Part shown: positions 29,201 to 37,552 of the stretch, piece by piece
Numbering within the stretch: position 1 is the stretch's first letter
How the letters are laid out: each line of letters starts with the position of its first letter
NCBI GenBank assembly: GCA_938048455.1
Contig: CALIUY010000047.1
Coordinates: 1 to 55,265 of the forward strand
Length of the DNA stretch: 55,265 bases
Origin: an uncultured Desulfobacterales bacterium
GTDB taxonomy: Bacteria; Desulfobacterota; Desulfobacteria; Desulfobacterales; SpSt-501
Direction of reading: 5' to 3'
The notes under the pieces: generated by a model
Seen by the model: only the letters and a program-made list of their open reading frames with translations
Told to the model about the DNA's origin: nothing
Databases searched by the model: none
Made by a program: the position numbers and the translations under genes

Positions 29201-29874
29201 AGCGCCTGCAGACGGTGTTTCGCCGAACGGAATGCCTCCAGGCTTTCACGGCGCAGGGCCGGGTCAGCCTTTTGAGGGTAAATGACGAACTCCGGGGCCT
29301 GGCAGAGCTGCAGCAACGATAGCCACCCCTGCGGGGTGGAAAAACCCGGGCGCAGCGTTCCCAAAAATTCGGGCGGCTGGTTGCAGATCGACTCGCGCCA
29401 AAAGTCCTGGACGATCTCCTCCAGCAGCGGAGCGGGGTCGGTGGTGATCTCGAAGCGGAAGCCGCTTGCGGTCTCGAAGGCATGCTCGAAGAGCAACCGC
29501 TGGCAGAAACCGTGGATCGTCAGGATGACGGCGCGGTCGAAATCGATGAGCGCCCGGCGCATCAGCCAGGCGGCGCGGGACGGATCGCCGCCCTGCCGCT
29601 CGAGGAGTCGCTCGAACAGCGGATCCTTCTCCACCGGCTCGGCCCCGGTCAGCCGCGCGGCCCAGGCGGAGGCCCGGCGGTAGATGCGATCCCGCAGTTC
29701 CGCGGTGGCGGCGCGGGTGAACGTCACGACGACGATCTCTTCCACGGGGATTTCCGCTTCGACGATGAGCCGAAGAAACAGCTCCTCAACGGCATGGGTT
29801 TTGCCGGTCCCCGCAGCGGCCTCGATGAGCGAAACCCCTTCCAGAGGAACCTCAAGGGCGTCGAAGCGCGTCAT
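26281..29874 (-). CDS. recB: Exodeoxyribonuclease V beta subunit
   Basis: The 3'-5' helicase and nuclease of RecBCD, 1197 residues (E. coli 1180). N-terminal EAAAGTGKTHAVEELFLRL is Walker A; also VTFTRAATAELRDRI, DEFQDTDALQYRIL, IGDPKQAIYGFRGAD, ITQHRSKGLAYPVVFLP and YVALTRARKRCYLAWGRT. The C-terminal nuclease motif is intact (FLRGVIDLVFEHGG then VDWKSN), so double-strand-end resection should be active. The ATG at 29874 overlaps the recC stop (ATGA), which fixes it over a start 16 codons upstream. Confidence 0.97.
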   Translation of the reverse strand: MTRFDALEVPLEGVSLIEAAAGTGKTHAVEELFLRLIVEAEIPVEEIVVVTFTRAATAELRDRIYRRASAWAARLTGAEPVEKDPLFERLLERQGGDPSRAAWLMRRALIDFDRAVILTIHGFCQRLLFEHAFETASGFRFEITTDPAPLLEEIVQDFWRESICNQPPEFLGTLRPGFSTPQGWLSLLQLCQAPEFVIYPQKADPALRRESLEAFRSAKHRLQALWPEAEPVIRRLLLAAPLHAARYGREKTSGTGSREARIERLLAAAANFLEETLPGGPPPQAFEKLRSSVLQAATRKGGKVPRHPFFDGCEALAVSWANLEAEMEQELIHLKSRFLSFVRREAARRKARRGLLTFDDLLRRTADALAGPGGGEFAALARRRYRAALVDEFQDTDALQYRILNGIFGLPPQLLVLIGDPKQAIYGFRGADLYSYLRAARKVAHAFTLQDNHRSQEPLVKAVNTLFQRVPAPFVLPEIAFRPARAAHETGGEGPGLVIWYLDSRKVREDGKPLDAVSARDLAGRAVRTEILRLTSSSDPSPFHPGDIAVLVRSNAQARFMKELLAARQIPAVVYGMADVFASDEALELYFLLAAIARPADAERLKTALAARLFGLKAAAIAVLEQAPDAWQARQERLGAYLNLWRGRGFAVMMQHVIRREGIKERLLRLPDGERRFTNLLHLVELVNRGVEEERLGIEESLTWLARRIDPAGQSFAPEQQLRLESDTHAVQIITQHRSKGLAYPVVFLPFAGTASEVNGGDFLFHDPFGDDRPTLDVSGEKDSPRRLQARKEALAENLRLFYVALTRARKRCYLAWGRTRSAQSSALAWLLRSASAEDEEDGDPVGGLIREYRELDDEALMLRLSRLAAEAEGAIVLEPPPPEEEFPPAKKPWASLPALGFRAFAGRIDDTWGVTSYSALTAGRFEEDDPRGEVEETAVSSAPPLEGEGPRVPLASFPAGAKSGIFFHELIESVDYQVGNFRENALSALAVHGLDPAWADPLEDLLRRLAGLPLFSDPDPVRLAGIDPDRRVHEMEFTLPLQRVTPALLQELFRDPAGTAAALAERRIGRLLFSPVRGFLRGVIDLVFEHGGRFYLVDWKSNLLGEHLEDYRPEALATAMADHLYILQLRLYLLALHRMLSVRVPGYRCEEHLGGAAYVFLRGVRGQEDPEAGVFRDRPDPRLMRRWEEALLEPPA

Positions 29875-32800
29875 GCCTCCCCCAGGTTCTCTTCGTGCAG
29901 GCAGGAGAGGATCGGATCCCAAACCCGCAGGCTCAAGTCCTGGAATTCATGCCCCAGCGGGTCCCCGGTCGCATGGCAGCGCTTGACCGCCGGGTCCCGG
30001 AATTCGCCCTCGCGGTGATCATCTCCCTCCCAGATGCGCCGAGCGGAGGCAAGGGCCGCAGGCGGCGAGACTCCTTCCCGGCGGCGGCGGCAAAACTCGT
30101 GGGAAGATTGCGGGAAGAAGGGGATCGGCCGCCTTCTTCCCTCGAGAAAAACCTCCACCAACCGATCCAAAAGGACCGCGGGATCCCGAGGACATTCGAA
30201 GAAGGCCAGCCGGTCGGTCCCGAGCAAAAAGCTTTTCGTCCCCTCAGCGGAGGAATCGGCGCAGCGGCATAAGGCCAGGTGTTCAACCCAGCCTGCAAGC
30301 AGGTCGGCCGGGCTCACCCGGGCGAAGCGCGCCCGCACGACGCGCTCCGTGCCGCGCTCGGGCAGATCGGCGCTCAGCAGAATGCCCCCTGCCATAAAGG
30401 TCTTGCGCTCGCGGCGGGCTGCGATCCGTAGTCCGCGTGCGAAGAGACTTCGGGCCATGAGATCGGCCGTGCGCCAGAGCTCGCAAAACTCGACTTCCCC
30501 GGCACGGCCGGGAGGAAGCTTTCCCTCGGACCGCAAGGCCTCGAGGAGATCAAGTGCCGCGGTTCCGGACAGGCGTTCTTCCAATATGCGGTTTCCCAGC
30601 CGGTAGCGCTCGAGGCCCTCCAGGGCGAAAGGTTCGCTTTCCTCGATCGCGGCCTGCGGGGGATCCATTCTCACCCCCAGCCGCCTCAGGAAAAAGCGCG
30701 CCGGATGGCGGAAGAAGGCGATGAGATCCTCCAGCGGAACGGGAGCCGCCGCCCCGGGGGTCGCCAGCGATTCGGGCGGGATCGGCTCGCGGGCGAATCC
30801 ATCGCCTTCGGGCCCCGCCAAGCTCGCCCGCAAAGCCGCGCAATCTTCCGGAGAATAGCTGAAAAGGGCGGGGTTTCCCACGAAGTAGCGCTCGGAGAAA
30901 GAATGCAGGGGGTGGCGGACCAGGATCGGCGCACTGGGGTCTTCAACCCGGATGCCGTAGCCCCGCGACAGGGTGTCGAGAAGCTCGCTGACGAGCACCG
31001 AAGGCGGCAGGATGCGGTTGTCCTGAATGTCCTGCCCGACGTAGCTGATGATCAGCCGACGCCTCGCCGAGAGGATCGCCTCGAGGAACAGGTAGCGGTC
31101 ATCGCTTCTGCGGGAGCGGTCGCCCGGCCGGGGAGAGAGGGCCATGCGGTCGAAGGCCAGCCGACGCGTTTCGCGCGGAAAGGCATCGTGGTCCAACCCG
31201 ACGAGGCAGACGACGGCGAAGGGGATGCTGCGCATCGGCAGCATGGAGCAGAAGGTCACCCCGTGCTGCAAAAATCCCCTTCCGGATCCCTCCCCGGCCA
31301 GACGCCGTTCAAGAACGCGCCGCAGGACCTCGAGCGGAACTCGGTCGCGACAGCCGCTTTGCTCCTCCAGGGCACCGAATTCGGAGATCCCCCGTTCGAG
31401 CCGCCGTCGCTCCTCGTTCGACGCCCCTCCGCCCCCGTAAAACGCCTCCAGGAGTTCGAGGATTTCCGTTCCCCACGCGGAAAGTCCGCGCGCTTCTCTC
31501 AGCCGCGAGCACCAGGAAGCGCAGAGTTCCAGGAAATCGAGAAACCCGCCGAGAGGACCGGCGTCCTTTCCTTCCACGAGATCGGCCCCTCTGCGCCCCG
31601 CGAAGCATTCGTTCCCCGCGCTGGGCAGGGCGTAGCCGAGCAGCAACCGCTCGACCCCCGCCTTCCAAGTGTTCTCCGCCCGTTCGAGATGCGCCAGCAC
31701 GGGATGGGTGGTCTCATCGAGCCCCCAACGGATTCCCGCACCGCGCAGCCAAGAGGCGAGCCGCGGGAGATCTCCCCCGCTCAATCCGAAGCGGGCGGCG
31801 ATCTCCTCGTCCTCGAGGATCCGCAACAGGTCCTCGACCGTGAAGCGGCTGTCCTTCAGGTCGAGCAAACGGAAAAAACTCCGCAGAAAGGGGCTTCCGT
31901 GAGTGGGGCGGCGATCGGCCACATTCATGGGAATGGGAGGGTCGCCGGCGCCGAAAACCGCCGACGCGAAAGGGGCATAGCGCTCGATATCGGGAGCCAT
32001 GACCACCACGTCGGCGGGACCAAGATCGGGCTCTTTTTCCCAGAGTTCCAGGAGCTGGTCGCGTAGCACCTCCATTTCGCGCCTCGGGCTGTGACAGGAA
32101 TGTACGCGGATCGAAGCATCCCCCGGCGGCGGGGAAAAAGGCGTCGGAGGACGAAGATACAAAAGATCGGACTGGATGCGGTGCAGCAGGTTGTCTTCGC
32201 CCGGATCGTCGTAGAATTCGCGGGGGTCGGCGGCGGTCTCCACGATCCGCTCGAGAAATTGCCGCCCGGGGAGACCCAGCGAGGCGAGCAGCGGGTGCCC
32301 CTCCTCGAGGTGGAGGGCGTCTGCGTCTCCGGGCAGACGCCGTTGACCTTCCAGACGCAGGATCTCCCGGCGGGAAAGCAGATCCGCCCAGTACTCCCGG
32401 CAGGGGTTGAGCAGGAAGAAGTAGACGTCGATCCGGGTCGCAATCGTAGTCAGGATTTCGAGATGAAAGGGCGGCAGGTACGAAATGCCGAAGACGAAAA
32501 CCCGCGCCGGAAGTCTTGCGAGCGGAATCGAACGATGGCGCAAGGCCTCGAAGAGTTTGCGCCGCAAGGCCTCGCGATGCCTGCCGCCGGCTTGAGCGAC
32601 GATCCGTCTCCACAGAAGCGCCTGCCAGCGGTGGGGCTCTCCGGGCGGAGGGGGAGTCTCCTCCCAGGAGACGATCATCTCCGGTCGAAAGACGAGGTAC
32701 TGGTCAAAGAGATCCGCGCACTGCTCGGCAAGTTCCCATCGCCGCAGATCGTCCGGGTCGCTTTCGAGATAACGCCGCAGCGGAAGATCATCCGCACCGA

Positions 32801-33116
32801 GGGAAAGATCCCCGAACAACGAAAAGAGGCGGAAGGCCAACGCCTCCGGCTCGAAGGCCGAGCGCTCTCCCGGCTCCATCACGCCCGCGGCTTCGCAAAG
32901 ACGCTCGAGAAAGCGGTTGGGAAAGGGAAACGTCAGGTTGGCGCAGATCCCGTTCCTGCGGGCGATCCTCTGGGAAAGCCAGCGCTCCATGCCCCGGCTT
33001 TGCACGACCACCGTTTCGGGAACAAGCGGCGGACCAACAGGGTTGCGCAGCAGATCGGCCAGTTCCTCGGCCAGCCGCTCCATGCGGTTTCCGGTCAACA
33101 AGTGCAATCCGGCCAT
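29871..33116 (-). CDS. recC: Exodeoxyribonuclease V gamma subunit
   Basis: The Chi-recognising scaffold subunit of RecBCD, 1081 residues. The N-terminus LLTGNRMERLAEELADLL and VVVQSRGMERWLSQRIA are standard, as are FGISYLPPFHLEIL, DVVVMAPDIERYAPF and LVGLDHDAFPR. RecC has a helicase fold without catalytic residues. It begins the recC-recB-recD order found in RecBCD bacteria and follows a small membrane protein gene by 15 bases. I see no Shine-Dalgarno in front of the ATG. Confidence 0.96.
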   Translation of the reverse strand: MAGLHLLTGNRMERLAEELADLLRNPVGPPLVPETVVVQSRGMERWLSQRIARRNGICANLTFPFPNRFLERLCEAAGVMEPGERSAFEPEALAFRLFSLFGDLSLGADDLPLRRYLESDPDDLRRWELAEQCADLFDQYLVFRPEMIVSWEETPPPPGEPHRWQALLWRRIVAQAGGRHREALRRKLFEALRHRSIPLARLPARVFVFGISYLPPFHLEILTTIATRIDVYFFLLNPCREYWADLLSRREILRLEGQRRLPGDADALHLEEGHPLLASLGLPGRQFLERIVETAADPREFYDDPGEDNLLHRIQSDLLYLRPPTPFSPPPGDASIRVHSCHSPRREMEVLRDQLLELWEKEPDLGPADVVVMAPDIERYAPFASAVFGAGDPPIPMNVADRRPTHGSPFLRSFFRLLDLKDSRFTVEDLLRILEDEEIAARFGLSGGDLPRLASWLRGAGIRWGLDETTHPVLAHLERAENTWKAGVERLLLGYALPSAGNECFAGRRGADLVEGKDAGPLGGFLDFLELCASWCSRLREARGLSAWGTEILELLEAFYGGGGASNEERRRLERGISEFGALEEQSGCRDRVPLEVLRRVLERRLAGEGSGRGFLQHGVTFCSMLPMRSIPFAVVCLVGLDHDAFPRETRRLAFDRMALSPRPGDRSRRSDDRYLFLEAILSARRRLIISYVGQDIQDNRILPPSVLVSELLDTLSRGYGIRVEDPSAPILVRHPLHSFSERYFVGNPALFSYSPEDCAALRASLAGPEGDGFAREPIPPESLATPGAAAPVPLEDLIAFFRHPARFFLRRLGVRMDPPQAAIEESEPFALEGLERYRLGNRILEERLSGTAALDLLEALRSEGKLPPGRAGEVEFCELWRTADLMARSLFARGLRIAARRERKTFMAGGILLSADLPERGTERVVRARFARVSPADLLAGWVEHLALCRCADSSAEGTKSFLLGTDRLAFFECPRDPAVLLDRLVEVFLEGRRRPIPFFPQSSHEFCRRRREGVSPPAALASARRIWEGDDHREGEFRDPAVKRCHATGDPLGHEFQDLSLRVWDPILSCLHEENLGEA

Positions 33117-33131
33117 GGCAGAAAAGAGGTT

Positions 33132-33554
33132 TCACTCCCAACGGTTTCCGCCCCGGTGTTCGAGATCGATCACCTCCTCCTGCCCTGCCCGGCGCGTAGG
33201 CCCCCTGCGGGCGGAACGGGCCAGCAGAGCGTTCAGAGCCCAGTTTACGGCGCTGATGAGGATCGATCCGAACACGGCCGGCCAGAAGCCCTGAACGTCG
33301 AAGCCGCGGATCACGCTCGAGACCAGGCTGAGCAGGACGGCATTGATCACCAGCAGAAAAAAACCGAACGAAAGAACCGTGATCGGCAGGGTCAGCAGCA
33401 CCAGGATCGGCCGCAGCACGGCATTCAGGATTCCGAGAAGAGCGGCGGCGCACAGGGCGGAGAAAAAGCCGCTGACCGCAATGCCATCCACGGTATACGC
33501 CGCGATCAGCACGGCAACGGTGAGAACGATCCAGCGGATCAGTAGGCGGCTCAT
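33132..33554 (-). CDS. Small four-helix membrane protein (phage holin family 4/PF04020-like)
   Basis: About 140 residues with four hydrophobic helices (LLIRWIVLTVAVLIAAYTV, the GFFSALCAAALLGILNAV region, then LLTLPITVLSFGFFLLVINA) and a charged C-terminal tail. This matches the widespread family misleadingly named phage holin; chromosomal copies have no known lytic role. The ATG at 33554 is preferred, but one four codons upstream (33566) is equally possible. It stands 15 bases before recC in the same direction and may share its transcript. There are no phage genes nearby. Confidence 0.75.
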   Translation of the reverse strand: MSRLLIRWIVLTVAVLIAAYTVDGIAVSGFFSALCAAALLGILNAVLRPILVLLTLPITVLSFGFFLLVINAVLLSLVSSVIRGFDVQGFWPAVFGSILISAVNWALNALLARSARRGPTRRAGQEEVIDLEHRGGNRWE

Positions 33555-33690
33555 GCCGGGTTCCATCCGCGGTAAATTTTCGCCGCACCGAGCAACGGAA
33601 GGATTTTCCGGCCCGTGGGGTCGACCCTAACCGACACCCCGGATGTTGTCAAGTCGGCCGAAAGGTGGATATAGTTGATTTTTCAAGCGG

Positions 33691-34911
33691 TTATGGAACG
33701 AATGCCTTGCTCACGAGAAGTCTTCCGATAAGACGGTAAGGGGGGGCGGCGGCAGGTACGAGAAAAGAGGCTCCGGTCTGGAGGGTATGCCGTCGAGGGG
33801 GAAAGACGTTTTCTTCGAGGACTCCCTCGCCCTCCAGGCAGAGCAGGATCTCCACTCCGCTCCTTATTGGACTGTGAAAAGGGGCTTGCGGTGTCGTGCG
33901 GATGAAGGAAAGGCCGAGCATCCGCTCGGAGATCCTGTAGAGGGTTTCTCCGCTCGGGCTGCTTTCGGGCGGAATCTCTCGGGCCCTTTCCAGCGTGAAG
34001 TCGACGGTTCTCATGAGTTCCTGGGCATCGACGTGTTTGGGCGTCAGCCCGCCGCGGATCACGTTGTCGGAGTCGGCCATGAGTTCGATCCCCACGCCCG
34101 CGATGTAAGCGTGCAATAATCCCGGGGGAAGAAAAACCGTGCGCCCCGGCTCGAGGCGCATGAGGTTCATCCAGGCCGGCGCGATCACCCCGATGTCTTC
34201 CGGGAAAAAACGGGCCAGGTGCGCCACCCATTCCAGCTCCGGCTCCGCCAGGCGCCCGCAGCGTTCGAGCGCCTCCCGGATGACCCTCTTTCTCCGCGCG
34301 CGCGCCTCATCCGCCGCAAGCGCAAGGAGCGCGGCCACAAAGCGTTTTCGCCCTTCCCCGTCCAGGCAAGAGGCGAGAGCGTCGGCTTCGGTTTTGAGGC
34401 TTTCGGGGCAAAGCCCCCGGATCATCTGCAGGATCTTCTCCGGTGGACGAAGACCGCAGAGAAGAACAAACGGCTTCAAGGCATGGAGCAGTTCCGGTTT
34501 CGGGTGGGGATCCCGGTAGTTTCGCCGCGGCGAATCGAGGGGCAGGCCTTCGTGGTTTTCTCGCGCATAGCCGGCGGCGGCCCTTTCGGCGTCGGGATGA
34601 ACCTGGATGGAAAGGGGCCGTTCGGCGGCGAGCGCCTTGAATAGGAAAGGGAATCCGTGTCTGAGACCGCCTCGGGCGGACGAACCTACAATCGCCTGCG
34701 GATGTTCCCGCAGCAGAAGATCAAGCCCCACCCATCCGGTTTCCGTTTCCACCTGCGAAGGAGCCTTGGGATGAGCTCCCATCCAGAGCTCGGCCAACGG
34801 TTTGCGATCCGGGTTTTTCAGGCCGAAGAGATCCACGAACGCCGTGGGCGATCCCCAGTCGTAGTACTGGATCGTATATCGCAAGGGGAAAACCCGATCG
34901 AGGTTCCCCAT
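33691..34911 (-). CDS. manA: Mannose-6-phosphate isomerase, type I
   Basis: Interconverts fructose-6-phosphate and mannose-6-phosphate, feeding GDP-mannose for surface polysaccharides. At 406 residues it is a full type I PMI. Zinc ligands are visible in IQVHPD (Gln, His), [11 protein letters not shown] (Glu) and [20 protein letters not shown] (His), with the active-site Arg in [21 protein letters not shown] lies about five bases before the ATG. It is divergent from the PP2C gene, and no other mannose gene adjoins it. Confidence 0.95.
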   Translation of the reverse strand: MGNLDRVFPLRYTIQYYDWGSPTAFVDLFGLKNPDRKPLAELWMGAHPKAPSQVETETGWVGLDLLLREHPQAIVGSSARGGLRHGFPFLFKALAAERPLSIQVHPDAERAAAGYARENHEGLPLDSPRRNYRDPHPKPELLHALKPFVLLCGLRPPEKILQMIRGLCPESLKTEADALASCLDGEGRKRFVAALLALAADEARARRKRVIREALERCGRLAEPELEWVAHLARFFPEDIGVIAPAWMNLMRLEPGRTVFLPPGLLHAYIAGVGIELMADSDNVIRGGLTPKHVDAQELMRTVDFTLERAREIPPESSPSGETLYRISERMLGLSFIRTTPQAPFHSPIRSGVEILLCLEGEGVLEENVFPPRRHTLQTGASFLVPAAAPPYRLIGRLLVSKAFVP

Positions 34912-35022
34912 CCTTCCCTCCTTGGCTCATCCGGCCCGCAATGAACTTTTTTTTGTTTTTGCCGATAATGAAAGCGACAACGCCCCCCGCCGCCTCGGGA
35001 GACCGGGCGATCAGGATGCAAC

Positions 35023-35859
35023 TTGTTGAAACCGGATATTAATCCAGCTCTTCGCGCCGTGCAATCGAGCGGGCTCACCGATACCGGCAGGATCCGGCCG
35101 GTCAACGAAGACCGCCTGTTGGTCGACGACGAACACGGCCTGTACGCCGTAGCCGACGGCATGGGGGGACACCGTGCGGGGGAGGTCGCAAGCGAGCTGG
35201 CGATCGATTCGATTCGGCGTTATCTGGCGAGCAATCCTGTCCCGGAGACCGCCTCCGGCTCGGGGACGCTCTCCGTTTTCGCCTGGAGACTCCTGGAAAG
35301 CATCCGTTGGAGCAACCGCAGGGTGCACGAAGCCGCCGCTTCCTCCGGGGACCTCCAGGGCATGGGATCGACGATCGCGGCGGTCTATGTGGCGGGGGAT
35401 TGCCTGGTTGCGGCGAACGTCGGCGACAGCCCGATCTTCCTGATCCGCAAGGGCTCCATCGAGCGGCTCTCGGTACCGCACACCCTGCGGGAGGAGCTGG
35501 GCGCCGAAGAGGTCCCCGCTTCCTTGGGGCACGTGCTGACCCGCGCCCTGGGCCCCCAGCCGTCGGTCGAGCCGGCCATTTGCGAGGTCAGCGCGCTGCG
35601 CGACGACGCCGTCGTCATCTGCTCCGACGGCCTGAGCAATAAACTTTCCCCCGAGGAAATCCGGGATATCGTCCTGTCTCACCCGCCGGAGCGGGCCTGC
35701 CGCGAGATGATCTCGCGGGCGAACGCCCGCGGCGGCGAAGACAACATCTCCGCCGTCGTACTGCGCATCGATGCGTCGCCGCGGGGGCGTGCCGCCCGAC
35801 TGCAGCGGCTTCTCTCCCGCGGGATGAAATGGATCGCCGCCCGCCTCCGGCAAGGGTAG
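35023..35859 (+). CDS. PP2C-type protein Ser/Thr phosphatase
   Basis: A 278-residue metal-dependent phosphatase of the Stp/PrpC class. Motifs in order: [63 protein letters not shown] and [13 protein letters not shown]; all aspartates that hold the two metal ions are present. It has no membrane segment and so acts in the cytoplasm. The start is TTG (a second TTG follows directly), supported by AGGA six bases upstream; the nearby ATG at 35016 is out of frame. The FHA gene follows after 13 bases, an arrangement typical of Ser/Thr phosphosignalling. No kinase is in the window. Confidence 0.93.
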   Translation: MLKPDINPALRAVQSSGLTDTGRIRPVNEDRLLVDDEHGLYAVADGMGGHRAGEVASELAIDSIRRYLASNPVPETASGSGTLSVFAWRLLESIRWSNRRVHEAAASSGDLQGMGSTIAAVYVAGDCLVAANVGDSPIFLIRKGSIERLSVPHTLREELGAEEVPASLGHVLTRALGPQPSVEPAICEVSALRDDAVVICSDGLSNKLSPEEIRDIVLSHPPERACREMISRANARGGEDNISAVVLRIDASPRGRAARLQRLLSRGMKWIAARLRQG

Positions 35860-35872
35860 CAGGAGGGTCGTC

Positions 35873-36607
35873 ATGCCGTTGCTCACCCTGAAGTTCAAGG
35901 AGAACATCCTCGGCCGGTATCCTCTCGGCCGGGGGGCTTCGATCACCATCGGCCGTCGCAAAGACAACGACATCGTCATCGACAACCTGGCGGTTTCCGG
36001 ACATCATGCACGGATCGACGCGATGGGAGAAGGCTTCGTTCTGGTCGACCTGCAAAGCAAGAACGGCACCTTCGTCAACGAAAAGCTGGCGGCCTCGCAC
36101 CGGCTCAAGCACGGCGACGTGATCAGCATCGGAAAACACCAGATCCACTTCGCGCTCGAAGAGGACCCCGGTGAGAATCCCGGACCGCACCCGGCCGTCG
36201 ACCGCACCATGGTCATGGACACCCCCACCTACCGCTCCATGGTCGAAAAGAGCGCCGCCGCCGCACCGCGCAATGCGGCCCGCCGCGCCTTGACCGCGGC
36301 GCATCTCTCCTACGTCAGCGGCGGCAAGGGGGAAATCGGGGTCTCGGGGAGCCTCTTCACCCTGGGCCGGGACCCGGCCTGCGATCTTGTGGTGCGCAAC
36401 TGGAAGGTGGGGCGGACGGCGGCGACCTTGAGCCGCCGAGCGGACGGCTGGTATCTGAGCTATGTCGGCGGATGGAGTCGACCGCGCGTGAACGGCCGCG
36501 CGCTTCAGGCGCCGCTTCGGCTGGCGGACATGGACGTGATCTCGTTAGGCGGAGTTCAGCTGCAGTTTTTCATCGACGGCGCCGCGGAAGCGGAAGAGAC
36601 GGATTAG
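35873..36607 (+). CDS. Double FHA-domain protein, second FHA degenerate
   Basis: A 244-residue protein. The first FHA domain (about 1-95) keeps the phosphothreonine-binding residues: GRR at 27-29, SGHH at 42-45, KNGTFVN at 63-69. A linker (96-140) contains DRTMVMDTPTYR, with two Thr that could be phosphorylated, followed by an Ala-rich stretch. The second FHA (about 145-235) keeps GRDPACD and RVNG, but its Ser/His element reads GRTAATLSR, so phosphopeptide binding there is doubtful. A strong AGGAGGG precedes the ATG. With the PP2C gene it suggests an FHA reader whose own linker may be a phosphatase substrate. Confidence 0.88.
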   Translation: MPLLTLKFKENILGRYPLGRGASITIGRRKDNDIVIDNLAVSGHHARIDAMGEGFVLVDLQSKNGTFVNEKLAASHRLKHGDVISIGKHQIHFALEEDPGENPGPHPAVDRTMVMDTPTYRSMVEKSAAAAPRNAARRALTAAHLSYVSGGKGEIGVSGSLFTLGRDPACDLVVRNWKVGRTAATLSRRADGWYLSYVGGWSRPRVNGRALQAPLRLADMDVISLGGVQLQFFIDGAAEAEETD

Positions 36608-36636
36608 CGCCGTTTCCCCTGGAATCCTCTCCCGAG

Positions 36637-37200
36637 CTATTCCTTCACCCGCTCAACGTATTCGCCGGTGCGGGTGTCGATCTTGATCAGCTGCCCCTCC
36701 TCGAGAAACGGCGGGACCTGGACGACGTAGCCGGTTTCGAGGGTCGCCGGCTTCGAGTCCCCCGAGGCCGTGTCTCCCTTGACCCAAGGATCGGCCTTGA
36801 CGATGCGCAGGTTCATAAAGGTGGGCAGCGTGATCCCGATCGGTCGATCGCGGTAGAAGAGGACCGTGCAGCGGGTGTTCTCCAAGAGGAAATTCCGCGC
36901 TTCGCCGACCTGCTCCTCGGAGAGGAATTCCTGCTCGTAGTTCGCCGTGTTCATGAAGCAGTATTTGTCGCCCTCTTTGTAGAGAAACTCCATCTCTTTT
37001 TCTTCGAGCTGCGGTTCCCCGAACTTCTCCCCGGAGCGAAAGGTGCGGTCGAACTGGACTCCGGTCAGCATGTTTTTCAGGCGGCACTTGTAGAGCGCCT
37101 GCCCCTTTCCGGGCTTGACGAACTCAAACTGCACGACCAGGTAGGGCTCCCCTTCGTATTCGATCTTGAGCCCTTTGCGAAGATCGCTGCTTTCGTACAT
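36637..37200 (-). CDS. efp: Elongation factor P
   Basis: Relieves ribosome stalling at polyproline. At 187 residues with three beta domains it is standard: DLRKGLKIEYEGEPY, FVKPGKGQALYKCR and the closing VQVPPFLEEGQLIKIDTRTGEYVER. The tip residue is Lys32 in PGKGQA, the type usually beta-lysylated by EpmA/EpmB and not rhamnosylated (Arg); neither modifying enzyme is in the window. The ATG at 37200 is chosen for AAAGGGA nine bases upstream and the family-standard N-terminus; the frame is open 26 codons further. Confidence 0.96.
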   Translation of the reverse strand: MYESSDLRKGLKIEYEGEPYLVVQFEFVKPGKGQALYKCRLKNMLTGVQFDRTFRSGEKFGEPQLEEKEMEFLYKEGDKYCFMNTANYEQEFLSEEQVGEARNFLLENTRCTVLFYRDRPIGITLPTFMNLRIVKADPWVKGDTASGDSKPATLETGYVVQVPPFLEEGQLIKIDTRTGEYVERVKE

Positions 37201-37290
37201 GACGGCGTTTCCCTTTCGGCGGTATCGGCGGAAGAAGCCTCCTGCGAGGACTTCCCTGAAGTCAAGCCCCGTTGTCATTCGAACGCGGGC

Positions 37291-37319
37291 CTTGTAGCAC
37301 GCTTTGGAATGCCGATCAA
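37291..37319 (-). promoter_or_regulatory. Candidate promoter of efp
   Basis: On the minus strand: TTGATC (37319-37314), 17-base spacer, TACAAG (37296-37291), leaving a leader of about 85 bases before the efp ATG. Spacing is ideal and each box has four or five matches. Confidence 0.45.
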
Positions 37320-37401
37320 CCGCCGCCGCGAAGACCGCCGAGCCCTGTCCGCCGACCGCCCGGGGTCCGAGGCGGGAGCGCCCCCCGGGTCAAGGGGGCA
37401 A

Positions 37402-37430
37402 TTGACATTTGCGTCTGCCTTGGCGATAGT
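37402..37430 (+). promoter_or_regulatory. Sigma-70-type promoter of guaA
   Basis: A perfect TTGACA (37402-37407), a 17-base spacer and GATAGT (37425-37430). The predicted start near 37437 gives a leader of about 115 bases. Confidence 0.75.
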
Positions 37431-37510
37431 GCGGAAAACCCCGGATGCGGACGGACCCGGCCGTTGCAAACCGCCGACCGCCGGGCGGGCTTCCGTCCAT
37501 CGCGCCGCCG

Positions 37511-37532
37511 CCGCCGCCTGCGGCGGTTTTTT
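37511..37532 (+). terminator. Terminator-like hairpin in the guaA leader (possible attenuator)
   Basis: CCGCCG (37511-37516), a 4-base loop and CGGCGG (37521-37526) followed by six T (37527-37532). It lies downstream of the guaA promoter and 20 bases before the guaA ATG, so it cannot end an upstream gene and could act as an attenuator. The stem is short, and further GCCGCC units upstream offer alternative pairings. Confidence 0.6.
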
Positions 37533-37552
37533 CCGGAAGAGCGGCGGAGACC

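Larger units (their letters stand above)
37201..37552. other. 352-bp divergent regulatory region between efp and guaA
   Basis: The only stretch above 300 bases without a gene. It holds a candidate efp promoter (37291-37319, minus), a clear guaA promoter (37402-37430, plus) and a GC-rich guaA leader with inverted repeats. One is a 7-bp GGACGGA/TCCGTCC pair enclosing about 35 bases; it precedes a terminator-like hairpin at 37511-37532. I see no reading frame with coding character here except an in-frame N-terminal extension of guaA. Confidence 0.8.

Noticed and set aside
26227..29322. Long plus-strand open frame of over 1000 codons opposite recB
   Set aside because: It is fully antisense to a gene with complete RecB motifs; its translation is low-complexity Arg/Gly/Pro sequence without domains, a known by-product of GC-rich codon use.
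33132..33566. Prophage remnant suggested by the holin-family name
   Set aside because: The family is a common chromosomal membrane protein, and no phage structural, lysis or integration gene is near.
34947..34960. T-tract (eight T, G, five T) between manA and the PP2C gene, considered as a terminator
   Set aside because: No GC stem precedes it on the plus strand, and both flanking genes start here divergently, so nothing needs terminating.
37436..37552. Purine riboswitch ahead of guaA
   Set aside because: The conserved loop and junction bases of the purine aptamer are not seen; only inverted repeats and a terminator-like hairpin are present.
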